Of a stretch of 64,000 nt of DNA, positions 1 through 8,238 are shown piece by piece (within the stretch, counting starts at the first letter, position 1; the number at the start of each line of letters is the position of its first letter). The translations under genes and the position numbers were made by a program. A model generated the notes under the pieces. The model did no database searches, was not told where the DNA came from, and was given only the letters and a program-made list of their open reading frames with translations. The DNA is from CAYNRG01 sp047974855 (lineage in GTDB: Bacteria > Bacillota_I > Bacilli_A > Erysipelotrichales > Erysipelotrichaceae): assembly GCA_047974855.1 (NCBI GenBank), contig JBKECT010000040.1, positions 53,059 to 117,058 on the forward strand, read 5' to 3'.

Positions 1-27
1 ATGCGTAAAAAGGTAAAACAATTATGA
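1..27 (+). CDS. 3' end of an upstream gene, probably the importer's substrate-binding protein (partial)
   Basis: The first nine codons of the window read in frame 1 to a TGA at 25-27, which overlaps the ATG of the following permease as ATGA. That overlap is the usual sign of translational coupling inside an operon. In FecCD-type importers the gene before the permease normally encodes the binding lipoprotein, so this is probably its C-terminus. Only eight residues are visible, so the identity is inferred from position. Confidence 0.4.
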   Translation: MRKKVKQL

Positions 28-1040
28 GTGTAATCAGACAAGTAAAAAAAGAGCGGTTAAAAAAATATCGCATAGGAGTCATCATTTTAGTGCTGATGTT
101 AAGTATTGCTATAGTTTTAATGCTGATGTTGGGGAATACGATATATCCTGTTACGGATGTCCTTCAGTCTGTTTTAGGGAATACAGATGCTCAATCCCAT
201 TTTGCTATTCAAAGCATTCGTCTTCCTAGGATGTTGGCAGGACTTTTAACTGGATTTTCTTTTGGTGTTGCTGGGTATGTGTTTCAAACGATGTTAAAAA
301 ACCCGTTAGCTAATCCCAATGTCTTGGGAATTACAACAGGATCTAGTGCAGGAGCTGTCTTTTGCATTGTACTTTTACAATCGAGTAGAGCAGAGATATC
401 ACTAGCATCTATTGTAGCAGGACTTGCTACAACACTGCTTATTTATTTATTGGCAGGAAGAAAAAATTTTTCAAATAGCAAACTAATCTTAATAGGAATA
501 GGGATGCAAGCGATGTTAGGCTCCTTTATTTCGTATCTTCTTCTAATTAGTTCAGAAAATAATGTACCGTCTGCTTTGAGGTGGTTAAACGGAAGCTTGA
601 ATGGAATTCAAATGAAAGAGTTAACAGGGCTTTTTATAGCCTTATGCATTGGGATACCATTTCTAATTATTGCATCAAAAAAATTGGCTATTTTGGAATT
701 GGGTGATGAACTTGCGGTATCACTTGGAGTGAAGGTCAATCAAACACGGTTACTATTGATGCTTACGTCTGTGCTTTTGGTTGCATTAGCGACAGCATTA
801 ACAGGACCCATAGCTTTTGTTTCTTTTCTAGCAGGACCAATTACAAAACGGATTGTAGGAACAGGGGCATCACCGCTCTTGCCATCGGGACTATTTGGTG
901 CCATCTTGGTATTATTTGCGGATATTTTAGGTCAGTTTGCATTTCAGACACGGGTTCCAGTAGGAATTGTTACTGGGTTAATAGGAGCACCCTATTTGAT
1001 TTATTTATTGATAAGAATGAGTAAGCGAGGAGAATTTTAA
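24..1040 (+). CDS. FecCD/BtuC-family ABC transporter permease (iron-siderophore/haem/B12 type)
   Basis: Membrane permease of a type II ABC importer. The 338 residues are almost all hydrophobic, as in the roughly ten-helix FecCD fold. After a basic N-terminus and a first helix (about residues 16-38) come family signatures such as RLPRMLAGLLTGFSFG near residue 70, a KNPLANPN segment near 95, and a late GPIAFVSFLAGPITKRIVG stretch that forms part of the ATPase-coupling region. The gene overlaps the upstream partial gene by ATGA and touches the downstream ATPase gene at a shared base, so the three form one operon. The family assignment is secure. The substrate (siderophore, haem or cobalamin) cannot be read from the permease. 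Confidence 0.9.
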   Translation: MSVIRQVKKERLKKYRIGVIILVLMLSIAIVLMLMLGNTIYPVTDVLQSVLGNTDAQSHFAIQSIRLPRMLAGLLTGFSFGVAGYVFQTMLKNPLANPNVLGITTGSSAGAVFCIVLLQSSRAEISLASIVAGLATTLLIYLLAGRKNFSNSKLILIGIGMQAMLGSFISYLLLISSENNVPSALRWLNGSLNGIQMKELTGLFIALCIGIPFLIIASKKLAILELGDELAVSLGVKVNQTRLLLMLTSVLLVALATALTGPIAFVSFLAGPITKRIVGTGASPLLPSGLFGAILVLFADILGQFAFQTRVPVGIVTGLIGAPYLIYLLIRMSKRGEF

Positions 1041-1852
1041 TGGATAATAGATTAGTAGCAGAAAAAATATCGTCGGGATATGAGCGTAAAATTATTGTTA
1101 ATGAGGTGGATTTGGTTATTCCTGAAGGGAAAATAAGCGTTATAATTGGAGCTAATGCTTGTGGTAAATCAACTTTATTGAAAACCCTATGCCGGCTCAT
1201 TCAAACTAAAACTGGCCAAGTTAAACTGGATGATAAAGAATTAAAAGAGTATGGAACTAAAACTTTGGCAAAACGAATTGGATTGCTTCCGCAGTCACCA
1301 TTTGTACCTGAAGGAATATCAGTTACAGATTTGGTTGGGCGTGGCAGATTTCCTCATCAAAGTGCAATGGGAGGCTGGTCTAAGAAAGATTATGAAGCTG
1401 TAAATGAAGCGATGGAGACCATGAACATTATGGATCTAGCAGATCGTAGTGTTGATGAGTTATCTGGTGGGCAAAGACAGAGAGTGTGGATTGCGATGGC
1501 ATTAGCCCAACAAACAGATATCTTATTTTTGGATGAGCCAACAACTTTTCTAGATATTACATATCAAGTTGAAATATTAGATTTGTTGATGGATTTGAAT
1601 AAAAAGCGAAAAACTACCATTATTATGGTTCTTCATGATATTAATTTATCAGCACGATATGCCGACTATTTGTTTGCGATGAAAGAGGGCAAATTAATTC
1701 GTGAAGGAAACCCTAAAGAAGTGATTACATCAGAGTTGATTAAGGAGGTATTTGATCTAGATTGTGATATTATCCAAGATCCAATATCGCAAACGCCACT
1801 TGTTGTTCCAATAGGGAGACATCATCGGAAATCTCAGGAAAACTCTAAATAG
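1040..1852 (+). CDS. FepC/FhuC-type ABC transporter ATP-binding protein
   Basis: Cytoplasmic ATPase that powers the adjacent permease. Walker A is GANACGKST near residue 39 (Cys replaces the more usual Gly, which is seen in this subfamily). The Q-loop precedes PFVPEGISV, the ABC signature is LSGGQRQRVW near 142, Walker B is ILFLDEPT near 161, and the switch His lies in VLHDINLSARYAD. The C-terminal extension with HHRKSQ is ordinary for FepC-like subunits. It starts on the last base of the permease gene, so expression is coupled. No Fur-like operator is visible inside the window because the operon promoter lies upstream of it. Confidence 0.9.
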   Translation: MDNRLVAEKISSGYERKIIVNEVDLVIPEGKISVIIGANACGKSTLLKTLCRLIQTKTGQVKLDDKELKEYGTKTLAKRIGLLPQSPFVPEGISVTDLVGRGRFPHQSAMGGWSKKDYEAVNEAMETMNIMDLADRSVDELSGGQRQRVWIAMALAQQTDILFLDEPTTFLDITYQVEILDLLMDLNKKRKTTIIMVLHDINLSARYADYLFAMKEGKLIREGNPKEVITSELIKEVFDLDCDIIQDPISQTPLVVPIGRHHRKSQENSK

Positions 1853-1881
1853 ATTTTATACAATTTAATTTTATAAAATCA

Positions 1882-1909
1882 TTGACAAACCATCAAGGAA
1901 GAGTACAAT
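1882..1909 (+). promoter_or_regulatory. Sigma-A-type promoter of the glutathione peroxidase gene
   Basis: TTGACA at 1882-1887 and TACAAT at 1904-1909 are separated by 16 bp. The ATG at 1931 follows a GGAGG ribosome-binding site. The perfect -35 and good -10 suggest a strong promoter, plausibly the target of the MarR protein encoded next. I could not identify a clear operator palindrome. Confidence 0.65.
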
Positions 1910-1930
1910 AAGAGTATGGAGGAGAATAAA

Positions 1931-2410
1931 ATGAGTATTTATAACTTTAAAGTAAAAAAAATGGATGGTGAAGAAAAGTCATTAGCTGATTATCAAGGGA
2001 AAGTGGTGTTGATTGTTAATACAGCAACAGGATGTGGACTAACGCCACAATATGAACCACTTCAAAAATTATATAGCACTTACCATGAACAAGGATTAGA
2101 AATTCTAGATTTTCCTTGCAACCAATTTGGTGAGCAAGCTCCTGGAACAAATGAAGAAATCGCCACATTTTGTACAGGTCGTTTTGGGATTACCTTTGAG
2201 CAATTTTCAAAAATTGATGTTAATGGAGAGAGTGCTGATCCTTTGTATGTTTATTTAAAAAGCAAAAAAGGTGGACTTTTTAAAAAATCAATCAAATGGA
2301 ATTTTACAAAATTCTTGGTAGATCGCCATGGGAAAGTAATCCGTCGTTATGCACCGACAGTAGATCCTATGAAAATTGAGGGCGACATCAATGAAGCACT
2401 AAAAGGGTAG
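1931..2410 (+). CDS. Glutathione peroxidase family protein (Cys-type thiol peroxidase)
   Basis: Reduces hydroperoxides. In bacteria of this type the reductant is probably thioredoxin or another thiol rather than glutathione. The 159-residue protein carries the GPx landmarks: NTATGCGLTPQY with catalytic Cys35 (cysteine, not selenocysteine), FPCNQFGEQ with the tetrad Gln, and WNFTKFLV with the tetrad Trp and Asn. The ATG at 1931 is preferred over an upstream in-frame ATG at 1916 because GGAGG lies just before it. A MarR/OhrR-type regulator gene begins five bases after its stop, so the pair looks like a self-contained peroxide-response unit. Confidence 0.92.
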   Translation: MSIYNFKVKKMDGEEKSLADYQGKVVLIVNTATGCGLTPQYEPLQKLYSTYHEQGLEILDFPCNQFGEQAPGTNEEIATFCTGRFGITFEQFSKIDVNGESADPLYVYLKSKKGGLFKKSIKWNFTKFLVDRHGKVIRRYAPTVDPMKIEGDINEALKG

Positions 2411-2414
2411 ATGC

Positions 2415-2846
2415 ATGGCGTATGATGAATTGAAACTTGAAAACCAACTGTGTTTTCCATTGTATGCTTGCTCTAAAGAGATTGTACGGCTGTATAAACC
2501 ATACTTGGACCCCTTGAATTTAACTTATACACAATACCTTGTTATGCTGGTACTGTGGGAAAAAGGATCGCTGAGGGTAAAAGAGTTAGGTGAATTATTA
2601 TACTTGGACTCAGGAACATTGACGCCTCTATTGAAAAAAATAGAAAAGTTGGGATATATAGATCGACAACGAGATAGTGGGGATGAGAGAAACTTGATTG
2701 TTCAACTCACTAAAAGTGGAAAGAACATGGAAAAAAAAGCAGTATCAGTGCCCATGTGTGTAGCAAGTAAAATGGGAATTAGTGAGAATGAAGCAAAAAC
2801 ATTGTACAAATTGTTATATAAAGTAATGAGAGAAAAGGCTGAGTAA
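2415..2846 (+). CDS. MarR-family regulator, OhrR-like peroxide sensor
   Basis: Winged-helix dimeric repressor of 143 residues. The N-terminus ENQLCFPLYACSKE places Cys13 where OhrR proteins hold their peroxide-reactive cysteine, with a second cysteine at 19. The wing helix region ELGELLYLDSGTLTPLLKKIEKLGYI and the RDSGDERN wing follow the OhrR pattern closely. It lies directly after the peroxidase gene and ends in a terminator. The family is certain. The role as an organic-peroxide sensor controlling the preceding gene is inferred from the cysteine and the neighbour. Confidence 0.88.
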   Translation: MAYDELKLENQLCFPLYACSKEIVRLYKPYLDPLNLTYTQYLVMLVLWEKGSLRVKELGELLYLDSGTLTPLLKKIEKLGYIDRQRDSGDERNLIVQLTKSGKNMEKKAVSVPMCVASKMGISENEAKTLYKLLYKVMREKAE

Positions 2847-2857
2847 TTAGCCTTTTT
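2833..2857 (+). terminator. Intrinsic terminator of the peroxidase-MarR operon
   Basis: AAAAGGCT and AGCCTTTTT form a stem around an 8-base loop and run into T-rich sequence. The left arm lies inside the last MarR codons, so the terminator overlaps the stop codon. Confidence 0.75.
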
Positions 2858-2863
2858 ATTTTT

Positions 2864-2892
2864 TAAAAAAAGAGAAAGACTATTCTTTCTCT
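2864..2892 (-). terminator. Intrinsic terminator of the panT-coaBC-coaX operon
   Basis: AGAGAAAGA (2871-2879) and TCTTTCTCT (2884-2892) form a perfect 9-bp stem with a 4-base loop. Read on the minus strand it is followed by a run of seven T. The coaX stop codon lies in the loop. The operon converges on the MarR gene, and each side has its own terminator within 60 bp. Confidence 0.8.
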
Positions 2893-3656
2893 TGATTACG
2901 ATTATAAATAACCTGCATTCCTTTGAAAGCAAGGTGTGGATCATAGCTGTCAATTAAGGTTGTTTCACTAGAAATAATTCTTCCAAGTCCACCTGTAGCG
3001 ATAACGATTAAATCATCAACACCCAATTCTTGTTTCATGGTTTTAATGATATACTCTACTTGTCCGATATAACCATAAACAACACCAGCCTGCATTCCGT
3101 GAATGGTATTTTTTGCTAGAATTGAATCGGGTTTAACAATTTCTATTTCAGGCAGTTTTGCGGTTTGACTCCAAAGCGCTTGCGCAGATATTTCAAGACC
3201 TGGGGCAATAATGGTATGACAGAAGGTGCCATCATCAGAAATGTAGTCGAACGTTGTAGCGGTACCAAAGTCAATGATTAAACAAGCTTTGTGGTAAGTG
3301 TTATAAGCAGCAGCAACATTGACGATGCGGTCTGCTCCAACCTCTTTTGGATTATCAGTGTGAATCTTAATCCCAGTTTTAATTCCTGGTCCTATGATAA
3401 TAGGTTCTTTATTTAAATATTTCCTGATGCAATTAGTTAGTGAATGCATCACTTTAGGAACAACACTAGATATAATGACATCATGAATATCATCAACATT
3501 AATCTTACTCCCATCAAGAAGTGTGCTCAAACAGATTCCGAACTCATCAGAGGTTCTAGGTGTTTTTGTAGTTAATCTAAAATTTCCAATGATTTCATCT
3601 TCCTCTAAAATCCCCATGGTGATGTGTGTGTTTCCAACATCAATTGTCAATAACAT
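2880..3656 (-). CDS. coaX: Type III pantothenate kinase
   Basis: Phosphorylates pantothenate, the first committed step of coenzyme A synthesis. The 258-residue protein has the ASKHA-fold marks of CoaX: DVGNTHITMG at the N-terminus (phosphate loop), GADRIVNVAAAYN near 103, IDFGTATTFDYI near 126, PGLEISAQALW near 152, and an adenosine-side IATGGLG near 223. The length is typical. It begins one base after the coaBC stop and is last in panT-coaBC-coaX, so uptake and the first three CoA steps share one transcript. Confidence 0.95.
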   Translation of the reverse strand: MLLTIDVGNTHITMGILEEDEIIGNFRLTTKTPRTSDEFGICLSTLLDGSKINVDDIHDVIISSVVPKVMHSLTNCIRKYLNKEPIIIGPGIKTGIKIHTDNPKEVGADRIVNVAAAYNTYHKACLIIDFGTATTFDYISDDGTFCHTIIAPGLEISAQALWSQTAKLPEIEIVKPDSILAKNTIHGMQAGVVYGYIGQVEYIIKTMKQELGVDDLIVIATGGLGRIISSETTLIDSYDPHLAFKGMQVIYNRNQEKE

Positions 3657-3657
3657 A

Positions 3658-4848
3658 TTAATCTCCTTTTAGCTGGTTGCATTGTTTTAAAATCTCAAAG
3701 GCAACCTCTTCTTTTGATAAGACAGGATAGACTTTATCAGAATCTTTAGTGATAAAAGTTATCTTATTCGTATCCTTTTTAAATCCTGCTTGAGGATCGG
3801 TTAGATCATTTAAAACGATGCAGTCGCATTTTTTACTCTCCAGTTTTTTCTTAGCATTTGCTAAAGTATTTTCTGTTTCCATCGCAAAACCACAAAGAAC
3901 TTGATTAGCTTTTTTATTTGCACCTAAGAAGGCTAATATATCTTCAGTAGGAGATAGGTTAAGAGTCAAAGCGGTGTTAGATTTTTTTATTTTCTGATCA
4001 TGAGCAACAGCTGGAGTAAAGTCGGCAACAGCAGCGCTTTTGATAATGATATCTTGTGTTTGATAGCATGATTTAACTGCATCAGCCATCTCTTTGGCAC
4101 TAGTGATGTCGATAGTGTTAATCCAAGGGAGTCTAGTCAGCTGTGTAGGTCCACTAATTAAAGTAACTTCAGCACCTAAGCTAGAAGCAACCTTTGCCAA
4201 AGCGTAACCCATTTTTCCACTAGAGTGATTAGTGATAAAGCGTACAGGATCAATTTTTTCAACAGTGGGTCCTGCGGTAATTAAAACTTTTTTTCCTGTC
4301 AGAAAACGATCTTTGACTAAACTATTTTCGATGGCTTCTTCAATGATATCTAAATCAGCGAGACGGCCATTTCCAATATCACCACAAGCTAAAAATCCAT
4401 CTTCACTATCAACTAGCATGTAACCAAGTTGTTTGCACAGTTTTAAGTTTTCTTGGGTGATAGGATTTTCTAACATCCCTACATTCATCGCCGGACAAAT
4501 TATTTTAGGACAAGATGCGGCAAGAAATGTTGTGGTTAACATATCGTCTGCAAGACCATGAACAACTTTAGCAATAACATTGGCTGTTGCTGGAACAATA
4601 ATAAAGCAATCTGCCTTTTTTGCAAGTGAAATATGGTGAACATCATATTGGAAATTGCGATCAAAAGTATCGATACTAACACGGTTGCCGCTGAGGGATT
4701 CAAATGTAGTTGGATGAATGAAATTAGTTGCATTTTTTGTCATAATGACATGGACATCAAAATCCTTCTTTTTTAAAGTGCTGACTAAGCTACATGCTTT
4801 GAACGCTGCAATGCCTCCGGTAACACCAATAACAATACATTTTTTCAT
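3658..4848 (-). CDS. coaBC: Bifunctional phosphopantothenoylcysteine decarboxylase/phosphopantothenate-cysteine ligase
   Basis: Performs the second and third steps of CoA synthesis. The N-terminal CoaC flavoprotein half (about 1-180) shows GVTGGIAAFK, the catalytic His in VHHISLAKKAD, the PAMN motif and ACGDIGNGRL. The C-terminal CoaB half (about 185-396) has ITAGPTVEKIDPVRFITN, followed by SSGKMG for nucleotide binding, and LNDL near 345. The 396 residues match full-length fused enzymes. It overlaps the panT stop by one base (TAATG) and is followed by coaX. Confidence 0.95.
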   Translation of the reverse strand: MKKCIVIGVTGGIAAFKACSLVSTLKKKDFDVHVIMTKNATNFIHPTTFESLSGNRVSIDTFDRNFQYDVHHISLAKKADCFIIVPATANVIAKVVHGLADDMLTTTFLAASCPKIICPAMNVGMLENPITQENLKLCKQLGYMLVDSEDGFLACGDIGNGRLADLDIIEEAIENSLVKDRFLTGKKVLITAGPTVEKIDPVRFITNHSSGKMGYALAKVASSLGAEVTLISGPTQLTRLPWINTIDITSAKEMADAVKSCYQTQDIIIKSAAVADFTPAVAHDQKIKKSNTALTLNLSPTEDILAFLGANKKANQVLCGFAMETENTLANAKKKLESKKCDCIVLNDLTDPQAGFKKDTNKITFITKDSDKVYPVLSKEEVAFEILKQCNQLKGD

Positions 4849-5471
4849 TAGATAGAACTCCTTTCAAGAATGGGGTATAGCGCTTTATATAGTAGTGGAA
4901 TGACAGCGGAAGCTAAAAAAGCTTCAGCAAGGGAATTGGTTGCGATGATTCCTCCTAGAAATGGAAGTAAGTCATGGATTCCAAATCCTTTAACCTCTGA
5001 ATAGGCTGAACCGAAAAAGATCGCAATAAAGGCTAAGACTAAAGCGCTGTGAAGTAAGGTTGCTCCAAAAGAAAGGACAGCAAGTGGAAAAACTTTTTTG
5101 TTGGTCTTTGCAGATAGAAAAGACCACAGATAGCCACTGATAAAACCTAGAAAAATACGAGGCACAAAAACCACAATTAAGCTAGCTAGGTTTCCACTGT
5201 AGCCACCAATGGAAATAAAAGGAGAAAACACAAAAGAGGTTAAGGTTGGTTGGAAGGTATTGATTGCTAGACTAAGTAATCCAAAAACAAATCCAATTCC
5301 TGCTCCAAAGCGTTTTCCAAAAAGAATCCCTGATAAGATAACGGGAAGATGTAGTGTTGTAGCTCGAAGTAACCCAATAGGAACAAAGCCTAAAGGCGTA
5401 GTGGATAATACCACCATGATCGTACTGAAAAAAGCAAAGTAAATCAGTTGTCTTGTTTTTTTTGATCTCAT
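4848..5471 (-). CDS. panT: ECF transporter S component, probably pantothenate-specific (PanT)
   Basis: Integral membrane substrate-binding subunit of an energy-coupling-factor importer, with about six helices in 207 residues. The N-terminal RSKKTRQLIYFAFFSTIMVVLS resembles S components, with a basic start followed by an Ala/Ser-rich first helix that contacts EcfT. The ATG at 5471 is chosen because AGGAGG precedes it; an in-frame ATG at 5492 lacks this. The pantothenate assignment rests mainly on its position as first gene of panT-coaBC-coaX. The EcfA/EcfT module is not in the window, as expected for group II ECF systems. Confidence 0.8.
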   Translation of the reverse strand: MRSKKTRQLIYFAFFSTIMVVLSTTPLGFVPIGLLRATTLHLPVILSGILFGKRFGAGIGFVFGLLSLAINTFQPTLTSFVFSPFISIGGYSGNLASLIVVFVPRIFLGFISGYLWSFLSAKTNKKVFPLAVLSFGATLLHSALVLAFIAIFFGSAYSEVKGFGIHDLLPFLGGIIATNSLAEAFLASAVIPLLYKALYPILERSSI

Positions 5472-5600
5472 AAAACCTCCTGTCGCTTCCAAATGGAATG
5501 CAATGAACTAAAATCAAAAGTTATTTCTCTCTTATTATACAAGGGTAGCATAGAAATTGCCACTTTTTTGCGTTATAATGTAGAAAAGAAAAGAGGGACA

Positions 5601-6146
5601 ATGATGAAATGGATGGTTGTAGGTGATATTCATGGCTCTATATCTGCGGCGAATAAGATAAAAGAAGTGTTGTCGAATAAAGAAATAAAAGGGTGTCTTC
5701 TTTTAGGAGATATTTTGTATCATGGGCCAAGGAATCCTATTTTGGAAGAGTATAATCCTAAGGCTGTGGTGGATATCTTAAATAGCATGAAAGAAAAGGT
5801 TATTGCAGTACGAGGCAATTGTGATAGCGAAGTTGATCAAATGGTACTAGCGTTTCCGATGATGTCTGATATGAATCAACTTTTTCTTCAGGATAAGAAG
5901 GTAATTTTGACACATGGACATTTAGAGGGCGATTATTCAACCATATTGGAAAAAGGTGATATTTTGATACAAGGGCATACGCATATTTTAAAGGCTGAAA
6001 AAGTTGGGGATTATTATCTTTTGAATGCTGGTTCACTTTCCTTACCTAAAGAAAACAACCCAAGAACATATGGAATTTTAAGTGATAAAGAGTTTGTGGT
6101 GCTAGATATTGAAGATAATGAAATACAAAAAATTTTATGGGACTAA
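5601..6146 (+). CDS. YfcE/MJ0936-type metallophosphoesterase
   Basis: Single-domain calcineurin-like phosphodiesterase of 181 residues, with the metal-binding motif series VVGDIHGS (D and H), LLLGDILYHGP (GD), RGNCDSEVD (GNCD), LTHGH and QGHTH. YfcE proteins hydrolyse artificial phosphodiesters and their biological substrate is uncertain. The ATG at 5601, after AGAGGG and a TATAAT at 5574-5579, is preferred to a far-upstream in-frame start at 5493 that would lie within the promoter. The gene is divergent from panT and convergent with alr. Confidence 0.88.
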   Translation: MMKWMVVGDIHGSISAANKIKEVLSNKEIKGCLLLGDILYHGPRNPILEEYNPKAVVDILNSMKEKVIAVRGNCDSEVDQMVLAFPMMSDMNQLFLQDKKVILTHGHLEGDYSTILEKGDILIQGHTHILKAEKVGDYYLLNAGSLSLPKENNPRTYGILSDKEFVVLDIEDNEIQKILWD

Positions 6147-6172
6147 AAAAGATGGGTTAGCCCATCTTTTTT
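6145..6172. terminator. Bidirectional terminator between the phosphoesterase and alr
   Basis: AAAAAAGATGGG and CCCATCTTTTTT form a 12-bp stem around TTAG. A/T runs on both sides let it serve both converging genes. It overlaps the alr stop codon. Confidence 0.85.
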
Positions 6173-7269
6173 GAATAATCTAATCGTGCATTGATCTCTT
6201 GTATGATTGTGTTGTTTTCTAAATATAGGCGAGGTAGCCTTTCACTTAGCCCAGTTAAGATTTCATAAGGAATGGTGCCAATCTCTTTTGCGACTTGAGT
6301 GACATCAATATGTTTTCCGAAAAACTCAACTTCTGTTCCCAGTGGGTAGTGCTGTGGTAATTTTACCATACACTGATCCATGCAGATTTGCCCTACAAGA
6401 GGAACAAGGGTATTATTTATCCAAACCTGACGATTTTGGTTTCGACGATTTAGTCCATCAGCATAGCCGATAGGAACAGTACCAATGATTTCTTTTTCCT
6501 TGGCGACATAGGTTGCTCCATAACCAACGCTTTCTTCTGCTTCAATTTCTTTAATACAAGACAGTTTGGAATGAAGTGAGAAAACAGGTTGTAGATCATT
6601 GCGATAAGATGAAATACCAAACATTGAAATTCCTAAGCGTACGGCAGTGCTTAAATTGTCTTCAAAAGAGAAAATAGCATCAGAATTTGCAGTGTGGATG
6701 GATTTGAAAGGATATTGAAGTTCACTAACGATAGAGCTGAATTGCTCAAATTGGTGATGACTCATTTTTTTATCATGGTTATCTGAACAAGCGAAATGTG
6801 TGAAAATTCCTTCTGGAATAATCTTGTGCTCAAGACATAATGCTAAGCATTCTTTAGCGTCTGAAAGCGTTTTGATACCCACCCGATTCATGCCTGTATC
6901 CAGTTTAAGATGCACGACCAAGTTAGTGGGGTTGGTGGTAATGATTTCTTTTAACCATTGCAGTGAGGTGATGGTAACAATTAGATTATGTTGAATGCAT
7001 AGTGGGATATCACAAACATCTACAAAACCTAAAATGATAATCTTTTCTTTAACACCTTTATTTCTAAGAGTAAGGGCTTCATCAAGACTAGAGACTGCAA
7101 AACTTGTAATCTCCTCTTGCAAAGCGGCTTGAACAACAAAAAAGTCTCCTGCCCCATAGGCATCGGCTTTAATAACGCAGATGATTTCTTTTGGTGTGTG
7201 AGCTTTAACCTTTCTAAAGTTAAAACGTAAGGCATCAAGGTCGATTTCGACCCAACTGTGGCGGTACAT
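6157..7269 (-). CDS. alr: Alanine racemase
   Basis: PLP enzyme interconverting L- and D-alanine for peptidoglycan. The 370-residue protein starts MYRHSWVEIDLDALRFN, the usual Alr start. Lys34 in VIKADAYGAG is the PLP lysine, and the second catalytic base Tyr lies in VGYGATYVA near 250. The motif VGQICMDQCMV and a C-terminal SERLPRLY follow the family. The ATG at 7269 is chosen because an in-frame start at 7320 would add unrelated residues overlapping the preceding gene. It begins just past the stop of the small membrane protein gene, with which it is probably co-transcribed. Confidence 0.95.
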   Translation of the reverse strand: MYRHSWVEIDLDALRFNFRKVKAHTPKEIICVIKADAYGAGDFFVVQAALQEEITSFAVSSLDEALTLRNKGVKEKIIILGFVDVCDIPLCIQHNLIVTITSLQWLKEIITTNPTNLVVHLKLDTGMNRVGIKTLSDAKECLALCLEHKIIPEGIFTHFACSDNHDKKMSHHQFEQFSSIVSELQYPFKSIHTANSDAIFSFEDNLSTAVRLGISMFGISSYRNDLQPVFSLHSKLSCIKEIEAEESVGYGATYVAKEKEIIGTVPIGYADGLNRRNQNRQVWINNTLVPLVGQICMDQCMVKLPQHYPLGTEVEFFGKHIDVTQVAKEIGTIPYEILTGLSERLPRLYLENNTIIQEINARLDYSKKMG

Positions 7270-7271
7270 TG

Positions 7272-7703
7272 CTAAATAATCCTTGAGTGACGGAAAGCAG
7301 CTACAGCACCGGCTATCCAATAAAGGGCGTAATAGATAGAACCAAAAATATTAGTTAATATATATTTGAATGCAAGACCAAAAATTTCAAAAAGTGAATA
7401 GAAATCAAAAATTGATGGTACGGATAGAAAAATTAAAGTAATTTCAATTATAAAAAAAGATAAAATAGCGCAAAAAACGGCAGCGATAGAAAACGATGTG
7501 GTAACACCACGTCCAAATTTTTGCATTGCGATTCCGACAAGAAGTCCTACACCAATATAATAAAATATTGAAAAATTCGCAGAAAAATAAAAAAGTATAA
7601 ATGCGACAGTAACACCACATATAATTGCTGTAAAAATACCTGCTGCTAAGCCGTGAAGTAATCTCTCATGCCTTCTTAAAACATCAGAATTAAATATTTC
7701 CAT
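7272..7703 (-). CDS. Small polytopic membrane protein of unknown function
   Basis: A 143-residue protein with about four hydrophobic segments: near 20-40, 42-60, 68-95 and 105-137. The N-terminus EIFNSDVLRRHERLLHGLAAG is hydrophilic and probably cytoplasmic. I recognise no catalytic motif. It is immediately upstream of alr on the same strand, which suggests co-transcription but says little about function. AGGAGG precedes the start. Confidence 0.75.
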   Translation of the reverse strand: MEIFNSDVLRRHERLLHGLAAGIFTAIICGVTVAFILFYFSANFSIFYYIGVGLLVGIAMQKFGRGVTTSFSIAAVFCAILSFFIIEITLIFLSVPSIFDFYSLFEIFGLAFKYILTNIFGSIYYALYWIAGAVAAFRHSRII

Positions 7704-7779
7704 AGTAAAACCTCCTTGTAGATTTACTCTTATTATATACTAAAAATGCTCAAAATCTACAGAAAGTCGGTTCTAGAGA

Positions 7780-8238
7780 CTATAATTTAATCTTATTTGC
7801 GAGTTTTATTAAAGCTTCATCCATTCTTGCGATACGAGTTTCTTCTTTTTTTGCACTAGTTAGCCATAAATAATATTTCCTCTGATTAGAGTAGGAAAGG
7901 GAATAAAAAAATTGATAGGCCTCTTTATTTTTCTTGAGCATTTTTTCAAAATCACTAGGCAACTTTATTTCTCTTAGGTCCTCATCTTTTTCTAGTTCAA
8001 CTTGGATGGTGTCTCCTGGCTGTTTCCCAATTTCTGTTCGAATGGCTTTAGTAATACCAATCATATAACAAGATAGTCCCATGTTGACAATTGATCCACG
8101 GTAATCATAGCCATCAAATTTGACCTTTACTTTAACTCTTTTGGCATTGAATTCTTTTTCTACATCAAAGGGAACTTCAATGTAAGTAGCATCTTTATCT
8201 TCAACTTTTTTAATCACAGTTTTAAATTTGTATTTCAT
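7780..8238 (-). CDS. DUF1905 / YdeI-OmdA-like protein
   Basis: A 152-residue soluble protein in two parts. The N-terminal beta-rich domain (about 1-88) has the FDGYDYRGSIVNMG and KAIRTEIGKQPGDTIQVELE pattern of DUF1905. The C-terminal helical segment (about 95-150), with LPSDFEKMLKKNKEAYQFF and KKEETRIARMDEAL, matches the bacteriocin-protection YdeI/OmdA family. The combination is common in Gram-positive bacteria, with no firm biochemical role. It overlaps the DUF4256 gene upstream by 4 bp (ATGA), so the two are co-translated. Confidence 0.82.
   Translation of the reverse strand: MKYKFKTVIKKVEDKDATYIEVPFDVEKEFNAKRVKVKVKFDGYDYRGSIVNMGLSCYMIGITKAIRTEIGKQPGDTIQVELEKDEDLREIKLPSDFEKMLKKNKEAYQFFYSLSYSNQRKYYLWLTSAKKEETRIARMDEALIKLANKIKL

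Noticed and set aside
2025..2045. Selenocysteine in the glutathione peroxidase active site
   Set aside because: The codon at the catalytic position is TGT (Cys), not TGA.
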